From contig JAFWXG010000039.1 in the NCBI GenBank assembly GCA_017523005.1, positions 1 to 5,543 of the forward strand: a DNA stretch of 5,543 bases. The letters are read 5' to 3'. Made by a program: the position numbers and the translations under genes. The notes below the pieces were generated by a model. The model had not been told where the DNA came from and searched no databases. It was given only the letters and a program-made list of their open reading frames with translations. The stretch is from Clostridia bacterium (lineage in GTDB: Bacteria > Bacillota > Clostridia > RGIG6154). Below, piece after piece: positions 5,238 to 5,543 of this stretch (positions within the stretch are counted from its first letter, which is position 1; every line of letters begins with the position of its first letter).

Positions 5238-5265
5238 TTGAACTGGCAGGAAGGAGTTAATAACC

Positions 5266-5543
5266 ATGGTACAACAGCAAACACTGTTAAAGGTTGCTGA
5301 CAACACCGGTGCCAAAGAAATTATGTGTATCCGTGTTCTTGGTGGTACAAGAAGACGCTATGCAAATGTTGGCGATGTTGTAGTTGCTTCAGTTAAAAAA
5401 GCAACACCCGGCGGAGTTGTCAAAAAAGGCGATGTTGTTAAAGCCGTTATCGTTCGTTCTGTAAAAGGCGTACGCAGAGCTGATGGCTCTTATATAAAAT
5501 TTGACGAAAACGCAGCAGTTATTATCAAAGAAGACAAAAACCC
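5266..5543 (+). CDS. rplN: 50S ribosomal protein L14 (uL14), partial at window edge
   Basis: L14 lies at the subunit interface, contributes to intersubunit bridges and is the binding site of the silencing factor RsfS. The window holds 92 full codons of an expected 122 or so; about 30 residues, including the C-terminal family motif, lie past base 5543. Visible blocks are MVQQQTLLKVADNTGAKEIMCIRVLGG (1-27), RRYANVGDVVVASVKKATPGG (30-50), VVKKGDVVKAVIVRSVKGVRRADGS (51-75) and IKFDENAAVIIKEDKN (77-92). The frame is open to the edge. The SD AAGGAG (5251-5256) is 9 nt before ATG 5266. rplN starts the spc operon in E. coli; here it is only 28 nt from rpsQ with no terminator or promoter between, so the two operons appear fused, as in other Firmicutes. 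Confidence 0.97.
   Translation, partial: MVQQQTLLKVADNTGAKEIMCIRVLGGTRRRYANVGDVVVASVKKATPGGVVKKGDVVKAVIVRSVKGVRRADGSYIKFDENAAVIIKEDKN

Overview
The window is the first part of a bacterial S10 ribosomal-protein operon, all on the + strand. Twelve genes run in the classical order rpsJ-rplC-rplD-rplW-rplB-rpsS-rplV-rpsC-rplP-rpmC-rpsQ-rplN. The last, rplN, is cut by the window edge. The organism is most likely a Firmicute of the class Clostridia. The DNA is moderately AT-rich, nearly every gene has a near-perfect AAGGAGG Shine-Dalgarno (SD) site, GTG and TTG starts occur, and the proteins have Firmicute-type sequence (for example the S10 HKYKDSREQFEMRTHKR block and the L16 N-terminus MLLPKRVKYRK). 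I cannot place it to genus from this sequence.

Layout: bases 1-39 hold a strong housekeeping promoter (TTGACA, 17 nt, TATTAT). Bases 40-105 are a short leader that can fold into a long stem beginning almost exactly at the predicted transcription start. Then come S10 (121-429), a 65-nt gap with strong inverted repeats, L3 (495-1127), L4 with a GTG start (1154-1774), L23 (1774-2064, overlapping L4), L2 (2088-2921), S19 (2956-3234), L22 (3280-3621), S3 (3634-4296), L16 (4296-4730), L29 (4727-4927), S17 with a probable TTG start (4980-5237), and partial L14 (from 5266). Coding density is very high and no gap exceeds 120 nt. There is no terminator, so transcription should continue past the window, presumably into rplX, rplE and the spc genes.

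The genes act together by supplying proteins of both subunits in balanced amounts. S10, S19 and S3 belong to the 30S head and S17 to the 30S body. L2 and L3 reach towards the peptidyl-transferase centre, L4 and L22 line the exit tunnel, and L23 and L29 surround the tunnel exit. L16 contacts A-site tRNA and L14 lies at the subunit interface. Tight spacing, stop/start overlaps and SD sites inside upstream genes point to one mRNA with translational coupling.

I see no mobile element, CRISPR array, RNA gene, phage gene or novel protein system. The only parts not explained by conserved ribosomal proteins are untranslated: the structured rpsJ leader, a possible two-state RNA between rpsJ and rplC, and a hairpin around the rplB stop codon. 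The first two are the best candidates for undescribed regulation, but they rest on base pairing read by eye in a single sequence.
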